NCBI RefSeq assembly: GCF_016411865.1
Contig: NZ_JAEKJA010000007.1
Coordinates: 124,001 to 188,000, forward strand
DNA: 64,000 nucleotides
From: Acuticoccus mangrovi
GTDB taxonomy: Bacteria > Pseudomonadota > Alphaproteobacteria > Rhizobiales > Amorphaceae
Reading direction: 5' to 3'
This document shows, in pieces, positions 8,744 to 16,280 of this stretch. The notes below the pieces were generated by a model. The model ran no database searches. It had not been told where the DNA came from and was given only the letters and a program-made list of their open reading frames with translations. The translations under genes were made by a program, and so were the position numbers. Within the stretch, counting starts at the first letter, position 1. Each line of letters begins with the position of its first letter.

Positions 8744-9543
8744 GCGACACCCTCACCATCGTCACCTGGAACATCAACTCGATCCGCGCCCGCATCGATC
8801 TCTTCGGCATGATGACGAAGAAGCTGCGGCCCGACGTCGTGCTCCTGCAGGAGACGCGCGTCACCGACGGCTCGTTTCCGCTCAAGACCATGCATCGGCG
8901 CGGCTTCAAGCACACCGCGCTCAACGGGCGCGGCGGGCATCACGGGGTGGCGATCCTCTCCAAGGTGCCGCTCGACGACGTCCGCATCGACATCATCGGC
9001 GGCATTGACCAGTCACGCCACGTCTCTGCGGTGGTCGACTGGGGCGGCCCGGCGCGCCTCCACTCGCTCTACGTCCCGTCCGGCGGCGACGAGCCGGACG
9101 TGGAGACCAACGAGAAATTCCGCCAGAAGCTCGAGTTCGTCGACGGCATGCTGGAGTGGGGACAGTCGGCCGTCGGCGAGCGTGCCATCGTCGCCGGCGA
9201 CTTCAACATCGCCCCCTATCCGAGCGACGTCTGGTCCCACCGGCAGCTGCTCGACGTGATCAGCCACACCCCGGCCGAGACCGACCGGCTCGAAAATGTC
9301 CGCGCCTCGCAGGGGTGGGTGGACGTCGTGCGTCGCGACCGGCCGGAGCCCCAGGAGGTCTATACCTGGTGGAGCTACCGCAACAAGACGTGGCCGGGCT
9401 CCAACCGCGGGCGCCGGCTCGACCACATCTGGGCCTCCCCCTCGCTCGCCGACAGCGTGCGCGAGATCGACGTTCTGAGGGAAGCCCGGGGCTGGGAGAA
9501 GGCCTCGGACCACGTGCCGGTGGTCGCCCGCATCGAACGCTGA
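8740..9543 (+). CDS. xthA: Exodeoxyribonuclease III (AP endonuclease family)
   Basis: The 267-residue protein has all ExoIII/APE1 family landmarks: TWNINSIRARI at the N-terminus, LLQETR with the metal-binding Glu, NGRGGHHGVAIL, GDFNIAPYPSDVW with the catalytic Asp/Asn, YTWWSYR, RLDHIWAS and SDHVPVVARI with the catalytic His. It acts on abasic sites in DNA repair. It overlaps the CitE-like gene by four bases and converges with the sulfide operon end. A weak five-pair hairpin at 9555-9568 lies in the 31-base gap. Confidence 0.93.
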   Translation: MSDTLTIVTWNINSIRARIDLFGMMTKKLRPDVVLLQETRVTDGSFPLKTMHRRGFKHTALNGRGGHHGVAILSKVPLDDVRIDIIGGIDQSRHVSAVVDWGGPARLHSLYVPSGGDEPDVETNEKFRQKLEFVDGMLEWGQSAVGERAIVAGDFNIAPYPSDVWSHRQLLDVISHTPAETDRLENVRASQGWVDVVRRDRPEPQEVYTWWSYRNKTWPGSNRGRRLDHIWASPSLADSVREIDVLREARGWEKASDHVPVVARIER

Positions 9544-9574
9544 CGCGGGCGGGGGCCGGCGTCGGCCGACCGCC

Positions 9575-10468
9575 TCAGAAGCGGTTGGCCGGGATCTTGA
9601 AGTAGCTGTGGCCGTCGCTCTCGGGGTCGGGCAGTCGGCCGCCGCGAAGGTTGCACTGGAGCGCGTGCAGCATGCGGTCGGGCAGGGGGAGCTTGGCGTC
9701 GCGGGTCTCGCGCACCGTCACGTAGTCGGCCTTCGACACGCCGCCCCCGATGTGGCTGTTCTTCGCGCGCTGCTCGGCGACGGTGCTTTCCCAGGCCGCG
9801 TCCTGACGCGTCTTGGTGCCGTAGTCGTGCCCCACGAAGATGCGCGAGTCGTCCGGCTCCTTGAGGATCTGCATCAGCGAATCGTAGAGCACGGCCGCCG
9901 AGCCGCCGGGGAAGTCGGCGCGCGAGGTGCCCGCGTCCGGCTGCATGAAGGTGTCGTGGGCGAAGATCGCGTCGCCGATCACGTAGGTGATCGAGCCGAG
10001 CGTGTGGCCGGGCGACAGGATCACCTTGGCCGGCAGCGAGCCCACCATGAAGGTGTCGCCGTCGGCGAACAGGCGGTCGAAGTCGCGCGTCGGATCGAAG
10101 GCGTCGGGAAGGTTGTAGAGATCGCTCCAGAGGGTGGCGATCTCCTTCACCTTCTCGCCGATCGCCATCGGCACGCCGGTCTTCTCCTTGAGCCAGGCCG
10201 CCGCCATCAGGTGGTCGGCGTGCGGGTGGGTGTCGAGAATGAGCGACAGGTTCAGCCCCTCGCCGGCGATGGTGTCGAGCGCCCAGGCGGCGCTGTCGAA
10301 GCGCGTGGTCGCCGAGCGCGGGTCGAACTCCTGCACCACGTCGATGACGACGGCGTCGCGCGTCGCCTCGTCGATGCAGATATATTGGCAGCTTCCCGTA
10401 TCCGGTTCGTAGAAGCCGATCACGCGCGGGCTGCCACTGCCGCGGGAGGGGCTGACTTTCGTGTACAT
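9575..10468 (-). CDS. MBL-fold hydrolase, second persulfide dioxygenase-like protein of the sulfide operon
   Basis: The 297-residue metallo-beta-lactamase protein carries the metal motif T-H81-P-H83-A-D85-H86, then SPGHTLGS, AHDTFM and VGHDYG with further ligands. The block SRADFPGGSAAVLYDSL is typical of the Blh/persulfide dioxygenase branch rather than of lactamases. Persulfide dioxygenases oxidise glutathione persulfide, made from the product of SQR, to sulfite. This is the last gene of the reverse-strand operon. It is similar in layout to the product of 14016-14903 but clearly diverged, so it may have a different substrate or act as a hydrolase. Confidence 0.82.
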   Translation of the reverse strand: MYTKVSPSRGSGSPRVIGFYEPDTGSCQYICIDEATRDAVVIDVVQEFDPRSATTRFDSAAWALDTIAGEGLNLSLILDTHPHADHLMAAAWLKEKTGVPMAIGEKVKEIATLWSDLYNLPDAFDPTRDFDRLFADGDTFMVGSLPAKVILSPGHTLGSITYVIGDAIFAHDTFMQPDAGTSRADFPGGSAAVLYDSLMQILKEPDDSRIFVGHDYGTKTRQDAAWESTVAEQRAKNSHIGGGVSKADYVTVRETRDAKLPLPDRMLHALQCNLRGGRLPDPESDGHSYFKIPANRF

Positions 10469-10489
10469 TGCGAAGCTCCGTCTCTGGTC

Positions 10490-12274
10490 TTATTCGGCGG
10501 CGGCGGTCCGGTCCGCCGTCCGGTCGGTCAGCGCGCACCAGGCGTGGTATTGCGACAGGAAGACCTGCCCGTTGAGCGCGTCGAGGAGGTGGGCGGTCTT
10601 GAGGCGATCCATCACCGGCCCCTTCACCTCGCTGAGATGCAGGCCGATGCCGAGATCGGTGAGGCTGTGGTTCAGCGCTTCGAGGCTTTCGAGGGCCGAA
10701 TAATCGATCTCGTTCACCGCCGAGCACATCAGGACGACGTTGCGGATGGCCGGATCGTCGGCGATGCGGTCCTGCACGCAGTCCTCCAGGAAGCGGGCGT
10801 TGACGAAGTAGAGGCTCTCGTCCACCCGCAGGGTCAGGAGGCTCGGGTCGGTCTCCACCTTGTGGCGCCGGATGTTGCGGAAATGCTGGGTGCCCGGCAC
10901 GAGCCCGACCTCGGCGATATGCGGGCGGCTCGTCTTGTAAAGGTGAAGGGCGATCGAGAGCACCACGCCAGTCGACACGCCCGCCTCCACCCCGAAGCCC
11001 AGCGTCACGACGATGGTCGCGGCGACGGCCAGGAAGTCGGCCTTGGAGTAGGCCCACGTCTTCTTCAGGATCGAGAGGTCGACGAGGCTCAGCACGGCGA
11101 CGATGATGGTGGCGGCGAGCGTCGCGTTGGGCAGGTCATGCACCAGCGGGGTCAGCGCCACGGCGGCGATCGCGAGGCCCACGGCGGTGAACGCGCCGGC
11201 GGCGGGCGTCTCGGCGCCGGCGTCGTAGTTGACGACGGAGCGGGCGAAGCCGCCGGTGACCGGGTAGCCGCCGGTGAAGGCGGCGCCGATGTTGGCCGCG
11301 CCGAGGCCGATGAGCTCCTGGTCCGGATGGATGCGCTGGCGTTTCTTGGCGGCGAGCGTCTGGGCCACCGAGATCGATTCCACGAAGCCGATGACGGAGA
11401 TCAGCAGCGCCGGCACCGCCAGCGAGGCGACGAGGTCGGGCGCGAAGGAGGGGAGCGTGAAGGGCGGCAGGCCCTGCGGCACGTCGCCGACGGTGGCGAC
11501 GCCCCGGTCGGCGAGGCCGAAGCCCCAGACGGCGAGCGTCGTCACCACCACCGCCGCGACGGGGCCGGCCTTGGTGGCAAGGCCCGCGAGGCCGCCCGGC
11601 ACGCCGATCGAGGTCAGCAGCGGCTTCAGCCCGCGCCGCACCCAGAAGAGAAAGAGAGTCGCGCCCGCGCCGATGACGAGGGTGACGACGTTGGTCTGGC
11701 CGAGATGGGCGACCAGCGAGGTCAGGATGTCGACGAGCGTCCCGCCGCCGGCCGACACGCCGAGGACATGCTTCAGCTGGCTCGCCGCGATCAGCACGCC
11801 CGAGGCGGTGATGAAGCCGGCGATCACCGGATGGCTCAGAAAGTTCGCGAGGAAGCCGAGGCGGAAGATGCCCATGACGAGCAGGATGGTGCCCGAGAGA
11901 AGGGCGAGGGTGAGGGCGGCGACGGCGTAGCCCGCCGTCCCCTGCGCCGCCACCTCGCTGACCGAGGCCGCCGTCATCAGCGAGACGACGGCCACCGGAC
12001 CCACCGCCAGCGCCCGGCTGGTGCCGAGCACGGCATAGATCATGATCGGCACCACGGAGGCGTAGATGCCCGCCTCCGGCGGCAGCCCCGCCAGCATCGC
12101 ATAGGCGAGCGACTGGGGGATGAGCATGATGGTCACGATCACCGCCGCCATCAGATCGTTGCCGAAGGCGGAGCGGGTGTAGTGCCGTCCCCAATCGAGG
12201 ATCGGAACGTATCGGCGAATGGCTTCCCTCAATGGGACCTCCGAAGCGCGAATGGGGCGACCGGGCGCGTGCAC
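10490..12274 (-). CDS. SulP-family anion transporter with STAS domain
   Basis: The 594-residue protein begins RRYVPILDWGRHYTRSAFGNDLMAAVIV and continues MLIPQSLAYAMLAGLPPEAGIY, the signature of SulP (SLC26-like) transporters. About 12 membrane segments extend to roughly residue 430. A C-terminal STAS domain follows, with VLMCSAVNEIDYSALESLEAL as the phosphorylatable-serine-like loop. SulP members carry sulfate, bicarbonate or other anions. Its position between SQR and a second dioxygenase suggests movement of sulfite, sulfate or thiosulfate produced by sulfide oxidation, although import cannot be excluded. Confidence 0.9.
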   Translation of the reverse strand: MHAPGRPIRASEVPLREAIRRYVPILDWGRHYTRSAFGNDLMAAVIVTIMLIPQSLAYAMLAGLPPEAGIYASVVPIMIYAVLGTSRALAVGPVAVVSLMTAASVSEVAAQGTAGYAVAALTLALLSGTILLVMGIFRLGFLANFLSHPVIAGFITASGVLIAASQLKHVLGVSAGGGTLVDILTSLVAHLGQTNVVTLVIGAGATLFLFWVRRGLKPLLTSIGVPGGLAGLATKAGPVAAVVVTTLAVWGFGLADRGVATVGDVPQGLPPFTLPSFAPDLVASLAVPALLISVIGFVESISVAQTLAAKKRQRIHPDQELIGLGAANIGAAFTGGYPVTGGFARSVVNYDAGAETPAAGAFTAVGLAIAAVALTPLVHDLPNATLAATIIVAVLSLVDLSILKKTWAYSKADFLAVAATIVVTLGFGVEAGVSTGVVLSIALHLYKTSRPHIAEVGLVPGTQHFRNIRRHKVETDPSLLTLRVDESLYFVNARFLEDCVQDRIADDPAIRNVVLMCSAVNEIDYSALESLEALNHSLTDLGIGLHLSEVKGPVMDRLKTAHLLDALNGQVFLSQYHAWCALTDRTADRTAAAE

Positions 12275-12310
12275 CCGGTCGCAACAAGGCCTGAGACGGC
12301 TGGCGCCGAC

Positions 12311-13996
12311 CTACTCGGCGGGGGTCGCCGAGAGCGGCTTGGGCTTGGCGAGCCACTCCTTGCCGCGCAGCATGGCTTTCCAGTAGATCGGCGGCAGCAT
12401 GCGTTCCTTGAGGAACCAGGCGAGCCGGGTGGGCTTGCGCCCGTCGAGGATCCAGCGTGGAAAGCTCGGCAGCAGCGTGCCGCCGTAGCCGAACTCGGCG
12501 AGGACGATCTTGCCCCGCTCCACCGTCAGCGGGCAGGAGCCGTAGCCGTCATACTGGGCGAGCGGCGAGCGGCCCTCGATGTCGGCGACGACGTTCTCGG
12601 CCACCGTCGGCGCCTGCTTGCGGGCGGCGGCGGCGGTCTTGGCGTTGGGCGCGTTCATCACGTCGCCCAGCGACCAGATGTTGTCGAACGACTTGTGGCG
12701 TAGCGTCGCCTGGTCGACGTCGATCCAGCCCGCGGCGTCGGCGAGCGGCGAGACGCGGATGAAGTCCGGCGCCGTCTGCGGCGGGCAGACGTGCATCATG
12801 TCGAACTCCATCGTCACCCGCGACGGCGTGCCGTCGGGCGGGCTCACCGCGAAGGTCGCGGTGCGAGCCGGCCCGTCGACGGCCACGAGGTTGTGGAAAA
12901 AGTCGAGGGTCGCATCGTACTTCTTCACGTACTCCATCAGCGCCGGGACATAGTCCTTCACGCCGAAGAGCACGCCGCCGGCGTTGCAGAAGTGGATGTC
13001 GATGTCCTTCAGCACGCCTTCGCGGAACCAGTGGTCGGCCGACAGATACATCGCCTTCTGCGGCGCGCCGGCGCATTTGATCGGCATCGGCGGCTGAGTG
13101 AAGAGGGCGCGCCCCTTCTTCAGCGACTGGACGAGCTGCCACGTGTAGGGGGCGAGGTCGTAGCGGTAGTTGGAGGTGACGCCGTTGCGCCCGAGCGTCT
13201 CCTCCAGGCCCTCGATGCGGTCCCAGTCGAGCTTCAACCCGGGGCAGACCACGAGGCGGTCGTACTTCACCACGCGGCACCCGTCGAGGATCACCGCGTT
13301 GTCCTTCGGCTCGAAGGCGGCGACGGCGGCCTTGATCCAGGTGACGCCCGAGGGGATCAGCGAGCCCATGGTGCGCGCGGTGTCTTCCGGGGAGAAGATG
13401 CCGCCGCCCACCATCGTCCAGCCCGGCTGGTAGTAGTGGATGTCGGCGGGGTCGATCACCGCGATGTCGAGGTCGTGCTTGCGCGCCTTGAGGCTGGCGG
13501 CGACGGCGATGCCGGCCGCGCCGGCGCCGACGATCACCACGCCGAAGCTGGCGTCGGCCTGGTCGGTGGGCGTGCGCCCGCCGTTGGCGATGCGGCGGGC
13601 GACGCCGTTCATGTCGTAGCCGGCCGCCTTGGTGGCGGCGAGGATGTCGGGCACCGGCTTGTGATGCGCCGCCTCGTTGAGCGACCACAGCGTCGCCGAC
13701 CGCGTGCCGGTGCGGCAGTAGGCGAGCACCGGCCCCGGCAGCTCCTCCATGGCGGCGCCGAAGCTCTTGGCGTCCTCGTCGAGCACCATGCCGCTCTTGA
13801 CGGGGAGGTAGCGGGTTTCGAGGCCGGCGGCACGGGCGGCGGTCTCGATCTCCTGGAAGGTCGGCTGGTCGGCGCCTTCTCCGTCCGGCCGGTTGCAGAT
13901 GATCGCACGGTAGCCGGCCGCCTTCAGGGTGGCGACGTCCGCCACCTCGATCTGCGGGCTCACGGACAAGCGTGCGTCGATGCGCTTGAGGTTCAT
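12311..13996 (-). CDS. sqr: DUF442 (phosphatase-like) domain fused to sulfide:quinone oxidoreductase
   Basis: The 561-residue protein has two parts. Residues 1-110 form a DUF442/TIGR01244-type domain with the loop CRTGTRS starting at C94, as found in the domain fused to Blh-type dioxygenases. From about residue 150 an FAD pyridine-nucleotide-disulfide-type oxidoreductase follows: FGVVIVGAGAAGIAVAASL, YYQPGWTMVGGG, FTQPPMPIKCAGAPQKAMYL with a conserved Cys, HFCNAGG, and YDGYGSCPLTVERGKIVLAEF with another Cys near the C-terminus. This matches type II (eukaryote-like) SQR, which oxidises sulfide at the membrane, passes electrons to quinone and yields persulfide. The gene lies between the two dioxygenase-like genes. 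Confidence 0.9.
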   Translation of the reverse strand: MNLKRIDARLSVSPQIEVADVATLKAAGYRAIICNRPDGEGADQPTFQEIETAARAAGLETRYLPVKSGMVLDEDAKSFGAAMEELPGPVLAYCRTGTRSATLWSLNEAAHHKPVPDILAATKAAGYDMNGVARRIANGGRTPTDQADASFGVVIVGAGAAGIAVAASLKARKHDLDIAVIDPADIHYYQPGWTMVGGGIFSPEDTARTMGSLIPSGVTWIKAAVAAFEPKDNAVILDGCRVVKYDRLVVCPGLKLDWDRIEGLEETLGRNGVTSNYRYDLAPYTWQLVQSLKKGRALFTQPPMPIKCAGAPQKAMYLSADHWFREGVLKDIDIHFCNAGGVLFGVKDYVPALMEYVKKYDATLDFFHNLVAVDGPARTATFAVSPPDGTPSRVTMEFDMMHVCPPQTAPDFIRVSPLADAAGWIDVDQATLRHKSFDNIWSLGDVMNAPNAKTAAAARKQAPTVAENVVADIEGRSPLAQYDGYGSCPLTVERGKIVLAEFGYGGTLLPSFPRWILDGRKPTRLAWFLKERMLPPIYWKAMLRGKEWLAKPKPLSATPAE

Positions 13997-14015
13997 GGCG
14001 ATTGCTCGTCCCGGC

Positions 14016-14903
14016 TCAAAGGGTGTTGATCGGGACTTTGAGGAAGCGCTTGCCGCTCTCGTCCGGCGGCGGCAGTTCGCCGGCCCGCATGTTCACCTGC
14101 AGCGAGGGGATGATGAGGCGCGGCATGTCGAGCGTCGCGTCGCGCTCGGTGCGGAAGCGCACGAACTCGTCCTTGCTGCGCCCGCCGCCGACGTGGATGT
14201 TGCTCGTCTTCTCCTCCGCCACGGTGGTCTCCCAGCGGATCTCGCGCCCGTTGGGGCCGTAGTCGTGACACATGAAGAGCCGCGTCTCGTCCGGCAGCGC
14301 CAGCACCTTCTGGATGGAATCGTAGAGCGTCTCGGCGTTGCCGCCGGGGAAGTCGGCGCGGGCCGACCCGCCGTCCGGCATGAACAGCGTGTCGCCGACG
14401 AAGGCGGCATCGCCCATCACGTGCGTCATGCAGGCGGGGGTATGGCCGGGCGTGTGCATCGCGACGCACGGCACGCCACCCACGGTGTAAGTGTCGCCGT
14501 CGTCGAACAGACGGTCGAACTGCGAGCCGTCGCGCTGGAACTCGGTCCCCTCGTTGAACACCTTGCCGAAGGTGTCCTGCACGATGGTGATGTTGCGGCC
14601 GATCCCGAGTTTGCCGCCGAGCTTTTCCTGGATGTAGGGCGCGGCGGACAGGTGGTCGGCATGGACGTGGGTCTCGATCAGCCACTCCACCGTCAGCCCG
14701 CGCTCGCGCACGTAGGCGATGATCTTGTCGGCGCTCTCGTAGGAGATGCGGCCGGCGGCATAGTCGATGTCCATCACCGAATCGACGACGGCACAGGCGT
14801 TGGACGCCGGGTCCTTCACCACGTAGGAGATCGTGTTGGTCGCCGGATCGAAGAAGGGTCGCACCTCCGGCTTCACGGAAAGATCGACGGGATAGTGGTT
14901 CAT
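14016..14903 (-). CDS. Persulfide dioxygenase (Blh/ETHE1-like MBL-fold protein)
   Basis: Starting at the ATG with GGAGG five bases upstream, the protein has 295 residues. The motif T-H79-V-H81-A-D83-H84 and the later HTPGHTPACMTHVMGD, GDTLFMPDGGSARADFPGG and CHDYG match the Blh/ETHE1 persulfide dioxygenase group, which oxidises glutathione persulfide to sulfite with an Fe(II) centre. It stands upstream of the DUF442-SQR gene. Many related proteins are fused to a DUF442 domain; here that domain sits on SQR instead. The ATG at 14924 is a less likely start because it lacks a ribosome site. Confidence 0.88.
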   Translation of the reverse strand: MNHYPVDLSVKPEVRPFFDPATNTISYVVKDPASNACAVVDSVMDIDYAAGRISYESADKIIAYVRERGLTVEWLIETHVHADHLSAAPYIQEKLGGKLGIGRNITIVQDTFGKVFNEGTEFQRDGSQFDRLFDDGDTYTVGGVPCVAMHTPGHTPACMTHVMGDAAFVGDTLFMPDGGSARADFPGGNAETLYDSIQKVLALPDETRLFMCHDYGPNGREIRWETTVAEEKTSNIHVGGGRSKDEFVRFRTERDATLDMPRLIIPSLQVNMRAGELPPPDESGKRFLKVPINTL

Positions 14904-14961
14904 CGGTTCCTCCACGGTTGTCATGTCGCCGAGCCGTTCTGGGGCGCGGCGGTTGTGTTGT

Positions 14962-15168
14962 TCAGCGACGGCGGCAGGTTCGAATGCCAAAGAGCCGGTA
15001 GGCCGGGCAGAAAGAGATGAGCGCGGTGAGAACGAGCACGGCGCCGACGACGATGGCGACCCAGTGCGGCCAACCCGCGGCGAGCGGTGCCGCCACGAAG
15101 GCGGCGATCAAGAGGGCAATCCCCACGATGGCGCGGATCACCCGATCCGCCGTCCCCAAATTGCGCAT
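14962..15168 (-). CDS. DUF2892 (YgaP-like) inner membrane protein
   Basis: This 68-residue protein starts MRNLGTADRVIRAIVGIALL, the standard N-terminus of DUF2892 proteins, and has two membrane helices ending in SFCPAYRLFGIRTCRRR. The Cys pair in FCP and RTC is conserved in the family, which is often encoded with rhodanese or persulfide dioxygenase genes and may handle sulfane sulfur at the membrane. AAGGAG seven bases before the ATG supports this start. It is the first structural gene after the regulator in the sulfide operon. Confidence 0.85.
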   Translation of the reverse strand: MRNLGTADRVIRAIVGIALLIAAFVAAPLAAGWPHWVAIVVGAVLVLTALISFCPAYRLFGIRTCRRR

Positions 15169-15225
15169 GGTCCGTCTCCTTGCAGCGTCCCGTGAGCCTC
15201 TTCTGGCATCGGTCGGCGGCAAGTG

Positions 15226-15244
15226 TCGGTGACATTGTCACCGA
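15226..15244. promoter_or_regulatory. Perfect palindrome, likely operator of the sulfide operon
   Basis: TCGGTGACATTGTCACCGA is a perfect 8-bp inverted repeat around a 3-bp centre. It lies between the Crp/Fnr regulator stop and the DUF2892 start, 58 bases upstream of that start. The half-site GTGAC resembles Crp/Fnr-family half-sites, but the centre spacing is one base shorter than a classical CRP or FNR box. There is no U-run after it, which argues against a terminator. Confidence 0.5.
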
Positions 15245-15260
15245 AGCCCGGCGGGGCGTA

Positions 15261-15941
15261 TCAGGCGGCGCCCGCCGTGCCCGCGAGGCGCTTCAGGCCG
15301 GCCCGGTCGGCGATGCGGATCGTGCCGCGGGACTGCTCGATCCAGCCCCGCCGCTGGAAGTCGGCGAGGGTGCGGGAGATCACCTCGCGCGCCGTGCCGA
15401 GCTCCACCCCGAGGGCCTGGTGCGTCACTTTGACCGTGTCGTCGGTGGCGAGCTCCAACAGGCGCTCGGCGAGGCGCACGTCGAGCTTCTTGAACACGAT
15501 CTCGTCGATCAGCATGAAGAGGTCGGTGATCCGCCGCGAGTAGGCGCGGAACACGAACTCGCGGAACGCGGCGGAACGCGCCACGAGCTCGTCGAACGCC
15601 TTGCGCGGGATGGCGATGGCGGTGACGTCCGTCTCCGCGATGCCGTCGGCCGAGTAGTCTTCCATCGACAGGACGCAGGCGGTGGTGAGGACGCAGCTCT
15701 CGCCGGGGTGGACGCGATAGAGGAAGATCTCGCGCCCGCTCTCCGAATGCTGGACGACGCGCACCGTCCCGTCGAGGAGGAGGAGGAGATTGTCCGCCGA
15801 CTGGCCAGGCGCGAACACCTCCGCTCCGGCCGGCACCTTCACCATGCGGCTGCCACGGACGAGGAGCTGCCGCAGCTCCTCCGGGAGCTCGCGCAGCCCG
15901 GCGAACCGGTCGATCCAGCTCGTGTCGCCGTCGGCCGTCAT
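15261..15941 (-). CDS. Crp/Fnr-family transcriptional regulator of the sulfide operon
   Basis: The 226-residue protein has an N-terminal cyclic-nucleotide-binding-like domain (AGAEVFAPGQSADNLLLLLDGTVRV) and a C-terminal winged helix (THQALGVELGTAREVISRTLADFQRRG). It lacks the N-terminal Cys cluster of oxygen-sensing FNR. Instead two cysteines, C83 and C89, occur in GESCVLTTACVLS where CRP proteins bind cAMP. This spacing could form a disulfide or polysulfide bridge, making a sulfide or persulfide sensor plausible. It is the first gene of the operon and a perfect palindrome follows it. The target genes and the signal are inferred from context only. Confidence 0.85.
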   Translation of the reverse strand: MTADGDTSWIDRFAGLRELPEELRQLLVRGSRMVKVPAGAEVFAPGQSADNLLLLLDGTVRVVQHSESGREIFLYRVHPGESCVLTTACVLSMEDYSADGIAETDVTAIAIPRKAFDELVARSAAFREFVFRAYSRRITDLFMLIDEIVFKKLDVRLAERLLELATDDTVKVTHQALGVELGTAREVISRTLADFQRRGWIEQSRGTIRIADRAGLKRLAGTAGAA

Positions 15942-16280
15942 CCGCCTTGCCGTCCGCGGCGGGCGTGAGTGCTGGGGCTGATGCGGCGCGTGAGGCCGCG
16001 CGGGGGGTGGCGGCGGGCTGAATGGCTCATGGCGTCGGTCGCTCGGCAGTTTTGCGCACGTGTGCCACGGCTGGGCGCAATCGAAAACTCCGATTTATCG
16101 ATCTGCGTCGTTCCGCGCCGATTTTGTCCTCGATTCGGCGTCCGCCGCAGGCGATTCGTCGAGCGAAGATGCCGCCGAGGCGCGGATAGCGGGCGACGGT
16201 GGCGAGGGGGGCGAACCTGCCCGCCGTCCCGACGAGCTCGGTCGGGGGCCGAGCCCATGGCGTCGGGGGCGGGGCGTATC
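15942..16280. other. Intergenic region upstream of the sulfide operon, no gene seen
   Basis: These 339 bases separate the Crp/Fnr gene start from the MFS transporter stop; both genes read leftward. The part at 16070-16150 is less GC-rich than its surroundings (GAAAACTCCGATTTATCGATC) and probably holds the promoter of the sulfide operon. No confident -35/-10 pair or second copy of the 15226-15244 palindrome was found. A 106-codon reverse frame here is Arg-rich and does not look like a protein. Confidence 0.4.

Noticed and set aside
9555-9568. Terminator between exonuclease III and the sulfide operon
   Set aside because: The stem has only five pairs and no U-run; it is too weak to list as a feature.
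15938-16258. Reverse 106-codon frame upstream of the Crp/Fnr gene
   Set aside because: It is very Arg-rich without a domain, overlaps the expected promoter and has no ribosome site.
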